Shown: piece after piece, positions 17,318 to 26,781 of the stretch
Layout: each line of letters opens with the position of its first letter
How positions within the stretch are numbered: position 1 is the first letter of the stretch
DNA from: Bacillus sp. FJAT-52991
Lineage (GTDB): Bacteria; Bacillota; Bacilli; Bacillales; Domibacillaceae
NCBI RefSeq assembly: GCF_037201805.1
Contig: NZ_CP147404.1
Span: 1,822,001 to 1,886,000 of the forward strand
Reading direction: 5' to 3'
Length of the DNA stretch: 64,000 nt
Notes under the pieces: generated by a model
Databases searched by the model: none
Told to the model about the DNA's origin: nothing
What the model saw: the letters and a program-made list of their open reading frames with translations, nothing else
Translations under genes and position numbers: made by a program

Positions 17318-18015
17318 TTTCTCACCACCATTAACGTTAAATATTCTGGTTCTGCTCCTTCAAGCTCATCCATCGCCCAAACAATCTCTTCTTCAGAAGT
17401 AACTTTTGTAACGACAGATGCTTTATCTGTCAAATTCAATTCTTTTAAAATCTGCAGCATTAAATCGATCACTTTTGCGACTTTAATAAAGATCACGCAA
17501 TCATGCTGTTCGACCGCTTGCTTCATCGCTTCATAATCGTCATTAGCTGGAACAATGGCGACAATGTCATCCCCATCTGCTAACGGCAAAGAGAGTCTAG
17601 CAGCCGCACCATTAATCGAAGAAATACCAGGGATGATTTTCATCGGGACATCTCCGTAGCGCTCTTTCATGACGTTCATCATATGTATAAATGTGCTGTA
17701 AAGTAGCGGATCTCCTTCTGTAATAAAAGCGACATCTTTTCCTTCTTGCAGCTTTTCCCATACTAAATCGGCTGTATTTGACCATTCCCTCTCTAAAATC
17801 ACCGGGTCCTTCGTCATTGGAAAGACGAGGCCAAGCATATCTTTTTCCGCCGGATTCACATACGCATCAATAATTTTTCTGGCGTAGCTTTTGCTTCCTT
17901 TTCTTTTTTTCGGATAGGCAATGACGGGACATTCCTGAAGGGCACGGAATGCTTTCACCGTTATTAATTCTGGATCTCCAGGGCCAGCTCCTACTCCATA
18001 TAAAATTCCTGTCAT
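17314..18015 (-). CDS. cbiL: Cobalt-factor II C20-methyltransferase
   Basis: 233 residues with [17 protein letters not shown] at the N-terminus, [15 protein letters not shown] and [14 protein letters not shown], typical of CbiL/CobI. It methylates C20, the first committed corrin methylation after cobalt insertion. Coupled by 4-bp overlaps to cbiET and cbiF. Confidence 0.94.
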   Translation of the reverse strand: MTGILYGVGAGPGDPELITVKAFRALQECPVIAYPKKRKGSKSYARKIIDAYVNPAEKDMLGLVFPMTKDPVILEREWSNTADLVWEKLQEGKDVAFITEGDPLLYSTFIHMMNVMKERYGDVPMKIIPGISSINGAAARLSLPLADGDDIVAIVPANDDYEAMKQAVEQHDCVIFIKVAKVIDLMLQILKELNLTDKASVVTKVTSEEEIVWAMDELEGAEPEYLTLMVVRK

Positions 18016-19223
18016 GCTGATTCTCCTTTCGCTCGCTTCGCTGAAATGATATAGACAGGGTTTAACCCTTCCATTCTTGTTAAATGCAAAATCGGTTTGC
18101 TTCTTGCGATTTGTGCTAATGTGATTTCCGTTTCAAATCCTCGCTGTTTCAATGCTTGAACCGCTTCATATAAATTTTCAATCGTAACGACATTCATCAC
18201 AATTATGCCATCTTCTTTTAAACGAGAGCAGCATTCGTCAAAAATGCCTTCAATATTCCCTGCCGTGCCACCGATAAACACCGCATCCGGTGCAGGGAAG
18301 TCCGCTAAGCCATCAGGTGCTTTTCCTTGGATTGCTGTGACATCCGTGCGGAATTTGATAAAATTTTCACGGGCATTTTCTAGATCAGCTTCATTTTTTT
18401 CAATCGCATAAACAGCTCCATCTGTCGCTATTTTTGCCGCTTCAATCGCGATGGAGCCTGTGCATGTGCCAATATCCCAAACGATACTGTCTGTTTGAAG
18501 ATTCATTTGACCAAGTGTAAGTACGCGAATTTCCTTTTTCGTTAACAGCCCTTTGTCTGGCTTTCGTTGAACAAATTCATCGTCTGGAATGCCAAGTGAC
18601 CATTTCTTTGCTGCTGTTTCTGCTTTTAAAATGACGACGTTTAAAGTAGAAAACTCTGCTTGTTCCATCTCATCCAATGACATCCAGCGGCATCGCTCGT
18701 TTTCTCCACCGAGATTTTCGGCGATAAACGCTTTATATTCAGTCATTCCATATGTTTTTAAATACGCCGCAATCGCAGCTGGTGTATTCGTTACATCCGT
18801 TAATAAGGCGATCAGCTTTTTCCCATCCATTCGTTGAGCCAGTCCTGTAATAGAGCGACCATGCAAACTAATAATCGTCGCGTTTTGCCAAGCTTCTCCC
18901 ATCTGAGCAAAAGCTAACTGGATGGAACTAGGTTGCGGGTAAATCTCCGCCTCGACCAATTTCGATAAATAACTGCCGATGCCATAAAAGAGAGGATCTC
19001 CTGAGGCGAGCACGACCGCTTTTTCCGGCTGTTCGCTCAGCCTCTCTTTTAATTCTCGCAAATTCCCTTTAATAGTGAACTTCTCACCTTGATAATCTGG
19101 AAAGAAAGCGAGTTGACGCTCTCCCCCAGCCAGAAAGCGAGATTCTTGGACCCATTGTTCATAGATCGGCAAAAGTCCACTGCGGCCTTCATCGCCGATT
19201 CCAATAATTTTTACTTTATCCAT
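18012..19223 (-). CDS. cbiET: Fused cobalt-precorrin-7 C5/C15-methyltransferase and decarboxylase
   Basis: 403 residues, a natural CbiE-CbiT fusion. Residues 1-200 are a tetrapyrrole methylase ([26 protein letters not shown], and a [13 protein letters not shown] segment). Residues 205-403 are a Rossmann methyltransferase ([32 protein letters not shown]). It methylates C5 and C15 and removes the C12 acetate carboxyl. Overlaps cbiD by 8 bp and cbiL by 4 bp. Confidence 0.95.
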   Translation of the reverse strand: MDKVKIIGIGDEGRSGLLPIYEQWVQESRFLAGGERQLAFFPDYQGEKFTIKGNLRELKERLSEQPEKAVVLASGDPLFYGIGSYLSKLVEAEIYPQPSSIQLAFAQMGEAWQNATIISLHGRSITGLAQRMDGKKLIALLTDVTNTPAAIAAYLKTYGMTEYKAFIAENLGGENERCRWMSLDEMEQAEFSTLNVVILKAETAAKKWSLGIPDDEFVQRKPDKGLLTKKEIRVLTLGQMNLQTDSIVWDIGTCTGSIAIEAAKIATDGAVYAIEKNEADLENARENFIKFRTDVTAIQGKAPDGLADFPAPDAVFIGGTAGNIEGIFDECCSRLKEDGIIVMNVVTIENLYEAVQALKQRGFETEITLAQIARSKPILHLTRMEGLNPVYIISAKRAKGESA

Positions 19224-20319
19224 GACGCTCCGCCTTTCCTAAACATTCACCTTTTAACGTATATAAGGTCATTTCAACGGTGAGTCCGCCTTTTACTTCT
19301 TCAATGGCGTGCTGACAGCAACTGTCACATAACCGGTCAAAAAACTCATGGTGACCCGCTGCTAGCATCAAATCAGCCGCATGAGAAGCGGTATTAGCCG
19401 ATTGAACTTCTTCTACTAATTCTTCTGAAGCCCCCGCTTTTCGTGCCGTCTCTGCTAAAAAGCCAAAATCAACAGGAGCACTTTTGGAATGAACCATCAT
19501 CACGCCTTGAGCGACTTTCGAAAATTTCCCCATCATGCCGACCATCGACACTTTCTTGATGCCAAGGCGTTTACAATGCTTTAACGTAAAGCCAACAAAA
19601 TCACCCATTTCGATAAAAGCTTCCTCCTTTAAATGAGGAAGTTGCTTCATCGCATATTTCTCACTGCGGCCGCCGGTTGTGACAGCGACATGATCACATC
19701 CGCCAGCAATCGCCACATGAATCGCTTGAATGATGCTCGCTTTATAAGCAGCTGTTGAAAATGGCATCACGATTCCACGCGTCCCTAAAATGGAAATCCC
19801 ACCGAGAATCCCAAGGCGGGCGTTCAATGTTTTCTTCGCCATTTCTTCACCGCCTGGAACCGAAATGACGATTTTCAGCCCTTCTTGACAGTGAAAATCG
19901 GTTAAGATGTTCTCAGCTTCCGATAAGATCATTTTTCGCGGAACAGGATTAATCGCTGCTTGACCAACTTCTACCGCTAAACCTGGTTTCGTCGCTCGGC
20001 CTACTCCTTCGCCTCCATCAAGTTCAATGCCCGGCTCTGCTTGTAAGGAAACTTCCGCATAAATGACCGCTCCATGTGTAACATCCGGGTCATCCCCGGC
20101 ATCTTTTTTAATCGCCGCAACCGCTCGACCCTCATAAATTTCACAGTGCTCAACAGCAAAAGTAGCAAACACTTTTGCGGGAAGATAAATGGTGGCTTCT
20201 TCCTGTTTTTCTCCTGTTAATAAAGAGATCAAGGCCGCTTGAACAGCGGCCGTCGCACAGGCACCGGTTGTATACCCTTTTCTTAGCGGCTTTTCTTGTT
20301 TGGTGTCCTGTGCTTTCAT
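19216..20319 (-). CDS. cbiD: Cobalt-precorrin-5B C1-methyltransferase
   Basis: 367 residues, with the CbiD N-terminus [32 protein letters not shown] and the SAM-binding [16 protein letters not shown]. It methylates C1 in the anaerobic pathway and has no homology to the GPGD methylases. A C-terminal [12 protein letters not shown] keeps a Cys cluster. Overlaps cbiC and cbiET. Confidence 0.95.
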   Translation of the reverse strand: MKAQDTKQEKPLRKGYTTGACATAAVQAALISLLTGEKQEEATIYLPAKVFATFAVEHCEIYEGRAVAAIKKDAGDDPDVTHGAVIYAEVSLQAEPGIELDGGEGVGRATKPGLAVEVGQAAINPVPRKMILSEAENILTDFHCQEGLKIVISVPGGEEMAKKTLNARLGILGGISILGTRGIVMPFSTAAYKASIIQAIHVAIAGGCDHVAVTTGGRSEKYAMKQLPHLKEEAFIEMGDFVGFTLKHCKRLGIKKVSMVGMMGKFSKVAQGVMMVHSKSAPVDFGFLAETARKAGASEELVEEVQSANTASHAADLMLAAGHHEFFDRLCDSCCQHAIEEVKGGLTVEMTLYTLKGECLGKAERHG

Positions 20320-20960
20320 TTTTCTGCAAGCAGAGAAAGAGCATTTAACGCCGCTACGGTGACGGTACTTCCACCTTTCCTGCCAATATTCGTAATATAT
20401 GGGATATCAAGCTTCGCTAATTCTTCTTTCGATTCCGCCGCGGAAACGAATCCAACAGGAAGGCCGATCACTAAGCTTGGCTTGGCGATTCCTTCTTTCA
20501 CGAGACGAATCAGTTCAAGCAAAGCGGTTGGAGCATTTCCGATACAATAAATGCCACCATCTGCTTCAGCTACTGCTTTACGCATCGATACGATCGCTCT
20601 TGTTGTATTCAGCTTTTTCGCTTCTTCCATCACATCTGGATCAGAAATGTATACATGAATGCTGCCGCCATGCTTTTCAATGCGTCCTTTACTAATACCA
20701 ACTTGAACCATTTGCACATCACAAATTACTCGTTCCCCATTTTTGATCGCTTGAAGACCAGCCTCAATCGCTTTTGGATGAAACAGCATGCTTCTTCCTA
20801 ATTCAAAGTCCGCTGATGCGTGAATGACGCGCTGCACCACTTTGTATTCTTCATGAGAAAGATCATGTTCCCCGAACTCTTCGGTAATGATGTCAAAACT
20901 CAATCCTTCAATCTCCATTGGCTGAACTGTTTCTGGTTTAAAATCTGTTTTAAAATCCAT
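20316..20960 (-). CDS. cbiC: Cobalt-precorrin-8 methylmutase
   Basis: 214 residues with catalytic-His segment VQRVIHASADFELG, then CDVQMVQVGISKGR and GNAPTALLELIRL, and GLPVGFVSAAESKE. It shifts the C11 methyl to C12 to give cobyrinic acid. ATG has GGAG about 9 nt upstream. It overlaps cbiD by 4 bp. Confidence 0.95.
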   Translation of the reverse strand: MDFKTDFKPETVQPMEIEGLSFDIITEEFGEHDLSHEEYKVVQRVIHASADFELGRSMLFHPKAIEAGLQAIKNGERVICDVQMVQVGISKGRIEKHGGSIHVYISDPDVMEEAKKLNTTRAIVSMRKAVAEADGGIYCIGNAPTALLELIRLVKEGIAKPSLVIGLPVGFVSAAESKEELAKLDIPYITNIGRKGGSTVTVAALNALSLLAEK

Positions 20961-20974
20961 TGTTATCCGCTCCT

Positions 20975-21742
20975 TTAAAGATTAAATGTATGTAAGTAAT
21001 CGATGACTTCATCAAAGCTCGAGCACCGGTTTTGATACTTCATTTCCGGGCGCTCAATCACAATTGTTTCGATTCCCAATTCTTTAGCCGCTTCTAGCTT
21101 TTGATCTACTGAACCGCGTGCACCGCTCGCTTTTGTGACCATACAAGTCACTTCATATTGCCGATACAGTGCTTTATCAAATGCGGTTGTAAACGGACCT
21201 TGAATCGCGACAATATTTTTTTGCGGCAAGCCAAGCTGCTCGCATTTTTCCATATTATCTTTACGAGGAAGCATTCTAGCTACTAAGCGAATGTCCGGAT
21301 TAGATAATAATTTTTCTGTAAAAACAGCTAACGTTTTACTGCCAGTTGTTAACATGATGGTCCCTTTTCTTTTCGCTGCTTCTTCGGCTGCTTCCTCGTA
21401 CGTGGAGACATAAGTGATGAGCGAAGAATCTTCAAATTTTTGTTCTTTTCGTTCAAAACGAATGTAAGGAATATTAGCAGTGTTGGCGGCTGCCATCGCA
21501 TTTTTTGATGCTTCTTCTGCAAATGGGTGACTCGCATCGACAATCCCTTTGACCCCTTGCTCCGCGATAAAAACTTGCATTTGTTCCGCATCCAGACGGC
21601 CGGAAATTGCTTCGATCCCTGCTTGCTGTAACTCTTTCCATGCATTTTCTGTGACAACAGAGGCAATTAACTGCCTCCCTTGTTCTTGAAGAGTAATCGC
21701 CAGTTCTCTTGCATCACTGGTTCCCGCAATGAATAAAATCAT
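20975..21742 (-). CDS. cbiJ: Cobalt-precorrin-6A reductase
   Basis: 255 residues. The N-terminus ILFIAGTSDARELA and GIVDASHPFAEEASKNA, and a later KASGARGSVDQKLEAA, are typical of CbiJ/CobK NAD(P)H-dependent reductases. Its start overlaps the stop of cbiX by 4 bp. Confidence 0.93.
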   Translation of the reverse strand: MILFIAGTSDARELAITLQEQGRQLIASVVTENAWKELQQAGIEAISGRLDAEQMQVFIAEQGVKGIVDASHPFAEEASKNAMAAANTANIPYIRFERKEQKFEDSSLITYVSTYEEAAEEAAKRKGTIMLTTGSKTLAVFTEKLLSNPDIRLVARMLPRKDNMEKCEQLGLPQKNIVAIQGPFTTAFDKALYRQYEVTCMVTKASGARGSVDQKLEAAKELGIETIVIERPEMKYQNRCSSFDEVIDYLHTFNL

Positions 21743-22626
21743 TTCGTCGTCGCCACTCCCTCTTCATGGTGATGATGATGGTGGTGATCGTGATCATGGT
21801 CATGATGGTGATGATGATCGATATGTTCCATCGCCTCAAAGCGATATTGGCATGTATCACAGTTCATATACACATCTCCACTTAGCGCTTCATTAATCCG
21901 ATCTTGAATGACAAGCTCAAGCTTCGGATGAAAGCCGAAATATTCAGCTAATTTAAAGTCAACTCCTGGATAAGCCGCTTGAAATTGAGTCATCATTCCT
22001 TCTAATCGCTTAATTAAAATGCCCGTGAATAAAAAATACGGCAATACAATCACTTTTTTCGCGCCAAGACGAATTGTTTTTTCCACCGCTTCTTCTAAAC
22101 TTGGGGAAGTCACCCCAATAAAAGCTGGCTCCAAAATCGGGTAAGAGGCTTTTTCCCATAATAATCTCGCAATCTTGTAAAGATCACTGTTCGCATCTGG
22201 ATCACTGCCTCCGCGTCCAAGTAAAATAACCGCTGTCCCTTCTTGTGGCTCTTCGACATTCTCCCCTGTTTCTTCGATTCGACTCTTGCAAATTTCAACG
22301 GCTTCGTGATGAATGCCGATCGGCTTTCCATATGTGAAGTCAACGGCAGGATATTTTTCTTTCGCTTCATCAATTGCCGCTGGAATATGAATTTTTGAAT
22401 GTCCCGCCGGAAGCAGCATTAATGGAATTAAAGCGACAGATGTGGCGCCTCTTGCTACACAAGCATCGATTCCTTGAGCAATATCCGGACGTTCAAATTC
22501 TAAGAAACAAGTTTCGATAATCAGTTGATCATCTAACTTAGGAGTTAACTGATTAACAAATATTCTAATTTGCTCATTGCCTTCTGAATCACGGCTTCCA
22601 TGACCAACAAATAATATAGCTTTCAT
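21739..22626 (-). CDS. cbiX: Sirohydrochlorin cobaltochelatase, long His-rich CbiX
   Basis: About 295 residues. Two CbiX/SirB-type halves (ILFVGHGSRDSEGN with active-site His; LIPLMLLPAGHSKIHIP; VIVLPYFLFTGILI) are followed by MNCDTC, the MXCXXC motif reported for the Fe-S centre of B. megaterium CbiX. The tail is a His/Asp-rich tract with more than a dozen His. The His tail probably stores or chaperones cobalt. Start ATG 22626 follows AAGGAG; a TTG two codons upstream is possible. Confidence 0.95.
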   Translation of the reverse strand: MKAILFVGHGSRDSEGNEQIRIFVNQLTPKLDDQLIIETCFLEFERPDIAQGIDACVARGATSVALIPLMLLPAGHSKIHIPAAIDEAKEKYPAVDFTYGKPIGIHHEAVEICKSRIEETGENVEEPQEGTAVILLGRGGSDPDANSDLYKIARLLWEKASYPILEPAFIGVTSPSLEEAVEKTIRLGAKKVIVLPYFLFTGILIKRLEGMMTQFQAAYPGVDFKLAEYFGFHPKLELVIQDRINEALSGDVYMNCDTCQYRFEAMEHIDHHHHHDHDHDHHHHHHHEEGVATTK

Positions 22627-22641
22627 ATTCAATCGTCTCCT

Positions 22642-24228
22642 TTAATCCCCGCATGGTGCAGGTTCAATCATAATTTTCGGTTCCATATTGCGATACTCAA
22701 ACCCTTGAATATTCTTCACCCGTTTGAAAAACTTGAACAAGCGCTCGTTCGGATGACCTTTTTCTTTGTATTCAGCAACGATTCGTTCAATCAATGGAAC
22801 AATTTGAGCCGGCTCGATTCCTTCTGCGACTGGCTGACCAGCATGAGCCGTTCTTCCAACTGGCTTCGCACCAAGGAATAAATCAAATTTTCCTTTCCGA
22901 AAGACAATTCCGATATCGTCATTGACTGCTTGATAACAAGCCATGCCACAACCGTTGATCCCGATATTCAGCTCTTTAGGCAGCTCCATGCCGCCAAGTC
23001 GTTCTTGCAATTCCTCCGCATAAGGAATGGCATCTTTCTTTTCGCCATCACAAAAATCACAAGCTTTGATCGCTAATACATCTCCAACAGGCGAAATGAT
23101 AAATCCGGCTTCTTGCAATTGGAGAGTTAATTGTTGTGGATTTTCCGTCGGTACGCGCAAAATAATTTGGTGATGAGGTGTGTACTCAACAGAGCCTTCC
23201 TCTCCTGCTACAGCTGATAGTACTAGCAATTGCTGTGCTGAAAATTTTTTATTGGCAACGCCTGGACTAACAGCGACTTCAAAAATCGATTCGATTAACT
23301 TCGGAAACGTCACTTCTTTTGCTGGAATGTCTTTCTCTTTATCGAGTAAACGCAACGCTTTCATGCCTAGTTCGAATAAAGGCGGAGCTTCTTCCTTCCC
23401 TTCATGAAGCGCCCAAGGTTCGTTTTCTCGCTTCAATCGTTCATGTGGCCTCAGCGGCTGTTTTTCCGAAGTTAACGTGTACTTTCGCTGATACCCTCGT
23501 GGCGTGATCATTTTATTATCGTATATAAAGGTCGTTGAATTACCAATTATCACCGTCGTCAGCATGCCGATATCATGTTCAAGCATGTCAGCTAATGTCG
23601 TTAAAATGACTTGTTCTCTATCCCGATACGCACTTTTCACAAGGCCAACAGGGGTATCAGGAGAGCGATATTTTAATAGAATCCGCTGTGCTTCTACAAT
23701 CTGCCTTGTTCGTTTTCCACTTTTCGGGTTATATAAAGCAATGACAAAGTCTGCTGCACCTACCGCATCTATTCGTTTTTCAATTAATTCCCATGGAGTT
23801 AAGTGATCGCTTAAACTAATCGTACAAGCATCGTGCATAACCGGTGCGCCGAGTAAAGACGCACAAGAGTTGATCGCTGAAATACCAGGAATAATTTCTA
23901 CTTCTACTCCATCCGCCTCTCTCCAGCCTTTCTCAACGAGCACCTCATACACAAGGCCTGCCATGCCATACACGCCGGCGTCTCCACTTGAAATCACCGC
24001 GACCTTCTTTCCTTGTTCCGCATATTTCACCGCTGCCTGTGCTCGGCTCACTTCTTCAGACATCCCTGTGCTGATCACTTCTTTTCCTTCAATGAAATCA
24101 GCAATTAATTCCACATATGTTTTATATCCAATGACGTAATCGCTTTCTTGTAATGCTTCTTTCGCTCGCTCCGTAATATGCTTTTCACTGCCTGGACCGA
24201 AACCAACTAGAAGTAATTTTCCTTTCAC
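22642..24228 (-). CDS. cbiH60: Cobalt-factor III C17-methyltransferase with Fe-S domain (CbiH60)
   Basis: 528 residues, about twice the size of ordinary CbiH. Residues 1-245 are the C17 methylase (LLVGFGPGSEKHIT, VISSGDAGVYGMAG, EIIPGISAINSCASLLG). Residues ~300-528 are a nitrite/sulfite-reductase-like domain with two Cys pairs (KACDFCDG and GINGCGMACYQ) for a [4Fe-4S] cluster. This is the arrangement described for B. megaterium CbiH60, which methylates C17 and closes the ring. GTG start with GAGGAAA upstream. It follows cbiW. Confidence 0.95.
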   Translation of the reverse strand: MKGKLLLVGFGPGSEKHITERAKEALQESDYVIGYKTYVELIADFIEGKEVISTGMSEEVSRAQAAVKYAEQGKKVAVISSGDAGVYGMAGLVYEVLVEKGWREADGVEVEIIPGISAINSCASLLGAPVMHDACTISLSDHLTPWELIEKRIDAVGAADFVIALYNPKSGKRTRQIVEAQRILLKYRSPDTPVGLVKSAYRDREQVILTTLADMLEHDIGMLTTVIIGNSTTFIYDNKMITPRGYQRKYTLTSEKQPLRPHERLKRENEPWALHEGKEEAPPLFELGMKALRLLDKEKDIPAKEVTFPKLIESIFEVAVSPGVANKKFSAQQLLVLSAVAGEEGSVEYTPHHQIILRVPTENPQQLTLQLQEAGFIISPVGDVLAIKACDFCDGEKKDAIPYAEELQERLGGMELPKELNIGINGCGMACYQAVNDDIGIVFRKGKFDLFLGAKPVGRTAHAGQPVAEGIEPAQIVPLIERIVAEYKEKGHPNERLFKFFKRVKNIQGFEYRNMEPKIMIEPAPCGD

Positions 24229-24240
24229 AAGATTTCCTCC

Positions 24241-24627
24241 TCACTGAACTGCTTTTTTGACTTCACGATCTTTCTCGATCCCTTTTACGCGATCATTTAA
24301 AAGTTCCATTCCACTTCCGTTATATGTATAAGTTAGCGCTTCTTTCACGGGTTCACCGTTTTGTAAGTGCTGATGTACAATCCTTTTCGCCAATGGCTCA
24401 TCAACTTCGTGGTACCAAGCTCCTTCTGGATAGACAACGACGACACAAGCATCTTTACAGCGACCATTACATCTCGTTCTTGAGGTGTGCACGCGAACAT
24501 CTAGCTCTTGACTCTTGATTTCCTCGCGAATCGCTTGCGTGACTTCTTCGCCGCCTTTCCGCATACAACTCGATCCATTACAAATCAATACATGGTGATT
24601 CATTTCCTTCAAATTCCAAGTCGTCAT
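24241..24627 (-). CDS. cbiW: CbiW, thioredoxin-like [2Fe-2S] ferredoxin family
   Basis: 128 residues. HHVLICNGSSCMRKGGEE and RTRCNGRCKDACVVVVYPEG carry the CX(n)C...CXXXC pattern of thioredoxin-like ferredoxins. It is the first gene of the cob operon in B. megaterium, where it is a small redox protein perhaps serving CbiX or CbiH60. ATG follows GGGAG. It is the first gene after the cobalamin riboswitch and terminator. Confidence 0.9.
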   Translation of the reverse strand: MTTWNLKEMNHHVLICNGSSCMRKGGEEVTQAIREEIKSQELDVRVHTSRTRCNGRCKDACVVVVYPEGAWYHEVDEPLAKRIVHQHLQNGEPVKEALTYTYNGSGMELLNDRVKGIEKDREVKKAVQ

Positions 24628-24655
24628 ATGATCGCTCCCTTTCCATACACTGTTT

Positions 24656-24698
24656 CTATAAAAAAATCCTTAACTCCAAAAAGAAGTTAAGGATTTTG
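24656..24698 (-). terminator. Riboswitch-controlled terminator before cbiW
   Basis: AAATCCTTAACT pairs with AGTTAAGGATTT around a short loop and is followed on the minus strand by a T run. It lies between the cobalamin aptamer and cbiW, so B12 binding probably acts by premature termination. Confidence 0.9.
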
Positions 24699-24774
24699 CG
24701 TAATGATTCGTACGCTGCCAATGTGCAGCGAATTCGCTCGATACAGCCATCCTACTCTTCCCTCCGAAGAATGA

Positions 24775-24965
24775 TGCAAAAAAGATAAAAGCAGGTCTCC
24801 TGGCTTACGGGTCTTCTTACTCTTGTCCCTTCCCAGTGCAACAAGCACCAGTGGTTTTGACAATTTCATCACCGCTTACAGTAACGGGGGCTGCATCGGA
24901 CTTTCACCGATTTCCCTATTATCCCTTTTGGATCAACAAAAGGGCACTCTTACCTTATTATTTAA
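24775..24965 (-). promoter_or_regulatory. Cobalamin riboswitch
   Basis: The minus strand contains the B12 box AGCCAGGAGACCTGC (24791-24805) at the 3' side of a ~190-nt leader. Other conserved B12-aptamer elements are the segments reading GGGAA...CGGTGAAAGTCCGATGC and GCCCCCGTTACTG. It precedes the cbiW operon with the terminator at 24656-24698. Confidence 0.95.
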
Positions 24966-24999
24966 TTAAATTATGTCATTTGTTTGAACATCTGATTTA

Positions 25000-25029
25000 A
25001 GATTATCAGTAAACGCCTCATTTTGACAA
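25000..25029 (-). promoter_or_regulatory. Probable sigma-A promoter of the cob operon
   Basis: On the minus strand, TTGTCA (25029-25024) and TAATCT (25005-25000) lie 18 bp apart, about 35 bp before the riboswitch leader starts. It lies just downstream of the pduX-like stop codon. Confidence 0.55.
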
Positions 25030-25044
25030 GAATTTTTTTTATTT

Positions 25045-25887
25045 TTAAAAAATTATTAACGGTTGCCACCCTGCTTCTATACGAACCTTTTCTATGATTT
25101 CCTTTTGTTTTTCTTGAAGAATAGGATCTTGACGATCAAGAAGCAAACCAATGACGGTTCCGCTATGCCCAATAATCACGCCAGCCTGTAAATGGATCGC
25201 TAAATCTAAAAACAAAGAAAAATGCGGCTTAGGTAAAAAGCGTTCATTCACTTGAGCACTGGCTGTTGCAGCTTGAAATATTTGTTCTATATTTCCAGTT
25301 GTGAGCCCTGATCTCATTTGGCAAAAAATATGTTCAAGTGTTTGTTTTTCCGCTTCGTTGTAATGCTTTTTATCGCGGTGAAAGGCTCTAGTATTGACTG
25401 TTCCCCCGCTATCAAAGCCGATGTAACTAAGCTCAGGTGCATCAGGAAATTCGTACAAAAGCTGACCCGTTTGCTGATTGACGGCTGTAATCCCTTCATA
25501 CATTACCCCATCCGTTGGCTCAATGCTCGCCGCAATTATCGCTTCCTCTTTTGCTGATAACTTGACAGCAAAACTGGCTGCTACCGCTCGAATCGTAGCG
25601 ATGATATCCGCTGAACTGCTGGCCATTCCCTTGCCTACAGGAATAGATGATTCGATAGACAAATAACCACTTTGCGATTGCCCCAATAATTGTAGCGTTC
25701 GTTCCACTGCTATTAACGCCAATTTTTTTCCTTTTGTTTTCCCAATTAACGAGCCTACTTTCGTAGGTATAAATCGCACCTGACTATAAAAAGGACTGGG
25801 AAACGTAAATAAAAATGGCTGCCCAACAACTTCTCCTTGCGCTAACTCTCCAAATGTCCCAAAACAACTCCCTACCCCTACTTGCAT
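25045..25887 (-). CDS. pduX: PduX-like L-threonine kinase (GHMP family)
   Basis: 280 residues of the GHMP kinase family, with ATP-loop IPVGKGMASSSADI near residues 84-97 and N-terminal CFGTFGELAQGEVV. The family makes L-threonine phosphate, precursor of the aminopropanol linker of cobalamin, which fits its place directly upstream of the cob riboswitch. A different GHMP kinase cannot be fully excluded, but the context supports PduX. It probably has its own promoter. Confidence 0.83.
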   Translation of the reverse strand: MQVGVGSCFGTFGELAQGEVVGQPFLFTFPSPFYSQVRFIPTKVGSLIGKTKGKKLALIAVERTLQLLGQSQSGYLSIESSIPVGKGMASSSADIIATIRAVAASFAVKLSAKEEAIIAASIEPTDGVMYEGITAVNQQTGQLLYEFPDAPELSYIGFDSGGTVNTRAFHRDKKHYNEAEKQTLEHIFCQMRSGLTTGNIEQIFQAATASAQVNERFLPKPHFSLFLDLAIHLQAGVIIGHSGTVIGLLLDRQDPILQEKQKEIIEKVRIEAGWQPLIIF

Positions 25888-26064
25888 TGATAGACCTCTT
25901 TTCTATGCTGTTCTTTCGCTGATCAATCATGGTGATGGCTGATATTTATGACAATTTATTATAATCTTATTCTTTTTTTCTTCCAAGCGGTTGTGGTTTT
26001 GTCTCTTAAGGACTTGATTTTTTAAAATTTTTATTTGAATTTTGCACATAATGAAATAAGTATG

Positions 26065-26115
26065 GTCAACCAAAATAATATTTGGTTGACAACTTATGTT
26101 ACCATTCATTAAAAT
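26065..26115 (+). promoter_or_regulatory. bioY promoter with BirA-like operator
   Basis: An inverted repeat, GTCAACCAAA (26065-26074) and TTTGGTTGAC (26081-26090), overlaps a -35 TTGACA (26086-26091). After an 18-bp spacer comes TAAAAT (26110-26115). It resembles the Firmicute BirA box (TTGTTAACC...GGTTAACAA) and stands in front of bioY, so biotin repression is likely. Confidence 0.7.
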
Positions 26116-26169
26116 AACGTTAACATTTGTTTTTATATTTTTGTTTTGTTATTATGGGAGGTTAGAAAA

Positions 26170-26739
26170 ATGAGTAAACAGCACGAAAAGTTAAGAATGA
26201 TGCTGACGGCGGCGTTGTTTGCAGCGATTATTGGCATTATGGCTCAAGTAACTATTCCGCTGCCTTTAGTTCCGATCACAGGGCAAACGTTGGCCGTTGG
26301 CTTAGCTGCTACAATTTTAGGCTCACGATATGGGGCATTATCCGCGATTATTTATATGTTACTTGGAGCAGTAGGTATCCCTGTATTTTCTGGCATGAGT
26401 GCTGGAATGGGCGTCATTTTTGGTCCAACTGGCGGGTATATTGTTAGCTTTATTTTTTCTGCTTTTATTACCGGTTTATATATTGAAAAAACATCAGCCA
26501 CTGTCACACAAGCATTTATTGCTAATGCGATTGGTATGTTAATTAACCTAACTTTTGGAACAGTATGGCTGAAAGTGATGGCTGACCTTTCTTGGGCGGA
26601 AGCATTTGTCGGTGGATTTACTCCATTTATCATTGGCGGAATCCTCAAAGCCTTTTTAGCTGCTTGGATCGGCATTCTTGCTCGCAAAAGATTGCAGTCC
26701 GCTCGTCTTTTACCATCATCCACTAAACTATCTGCTTAA
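26170..26739 (+). CDS. bioY: Biotin ECF transporter S-component BioY
   Basis: About 189 residues, six helices. Motifs are TIPLPLVPITGQTLAVGLA and GAVGIPVFSGMSAGMGVIFGPTGGYI-type residues (the biotin-binding YGG/GPTGGY loop), both strongly typical. It captures biotin and works with shared ECF modules or alone. Start ATG 26170 follows GGGAGG by 8 nt. The preceding operator and the shared downstream terminator define a single-gene unit. Confidence 0.95.
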   Translation: MSKQHEKLRMMLTAALFAAIIGIMAQVTIPLPLVPITGQTLAVGLAATILGSRYGALSAIIYMLLGAVGIPVFSGMSAGMGVIFGPTGGYIVSFIFSAFITGLYIEKTSATVTQAFIANAIGMLINLTFGTVWLKVMADLSWAEAFVGGFTPFIIGGILKAFLAAWIGILARKRLQSARLLPSSTKLSA

Positions 26740-26781
26740 TAAAAATGAGGCTGATCCAAAAAGGTCGGCCTCATTTTTTTT
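26738..26781. terminator. Shared bidirectional terminator
   Basis: AAAAATGAGGCTGA pairs with a TCGGCCTCATTTTT arm (one mismatch region), with T runs on both strands. It ends bioY on the plus strand and the NRDE gene on the minus strand. Confidence 0.88.
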
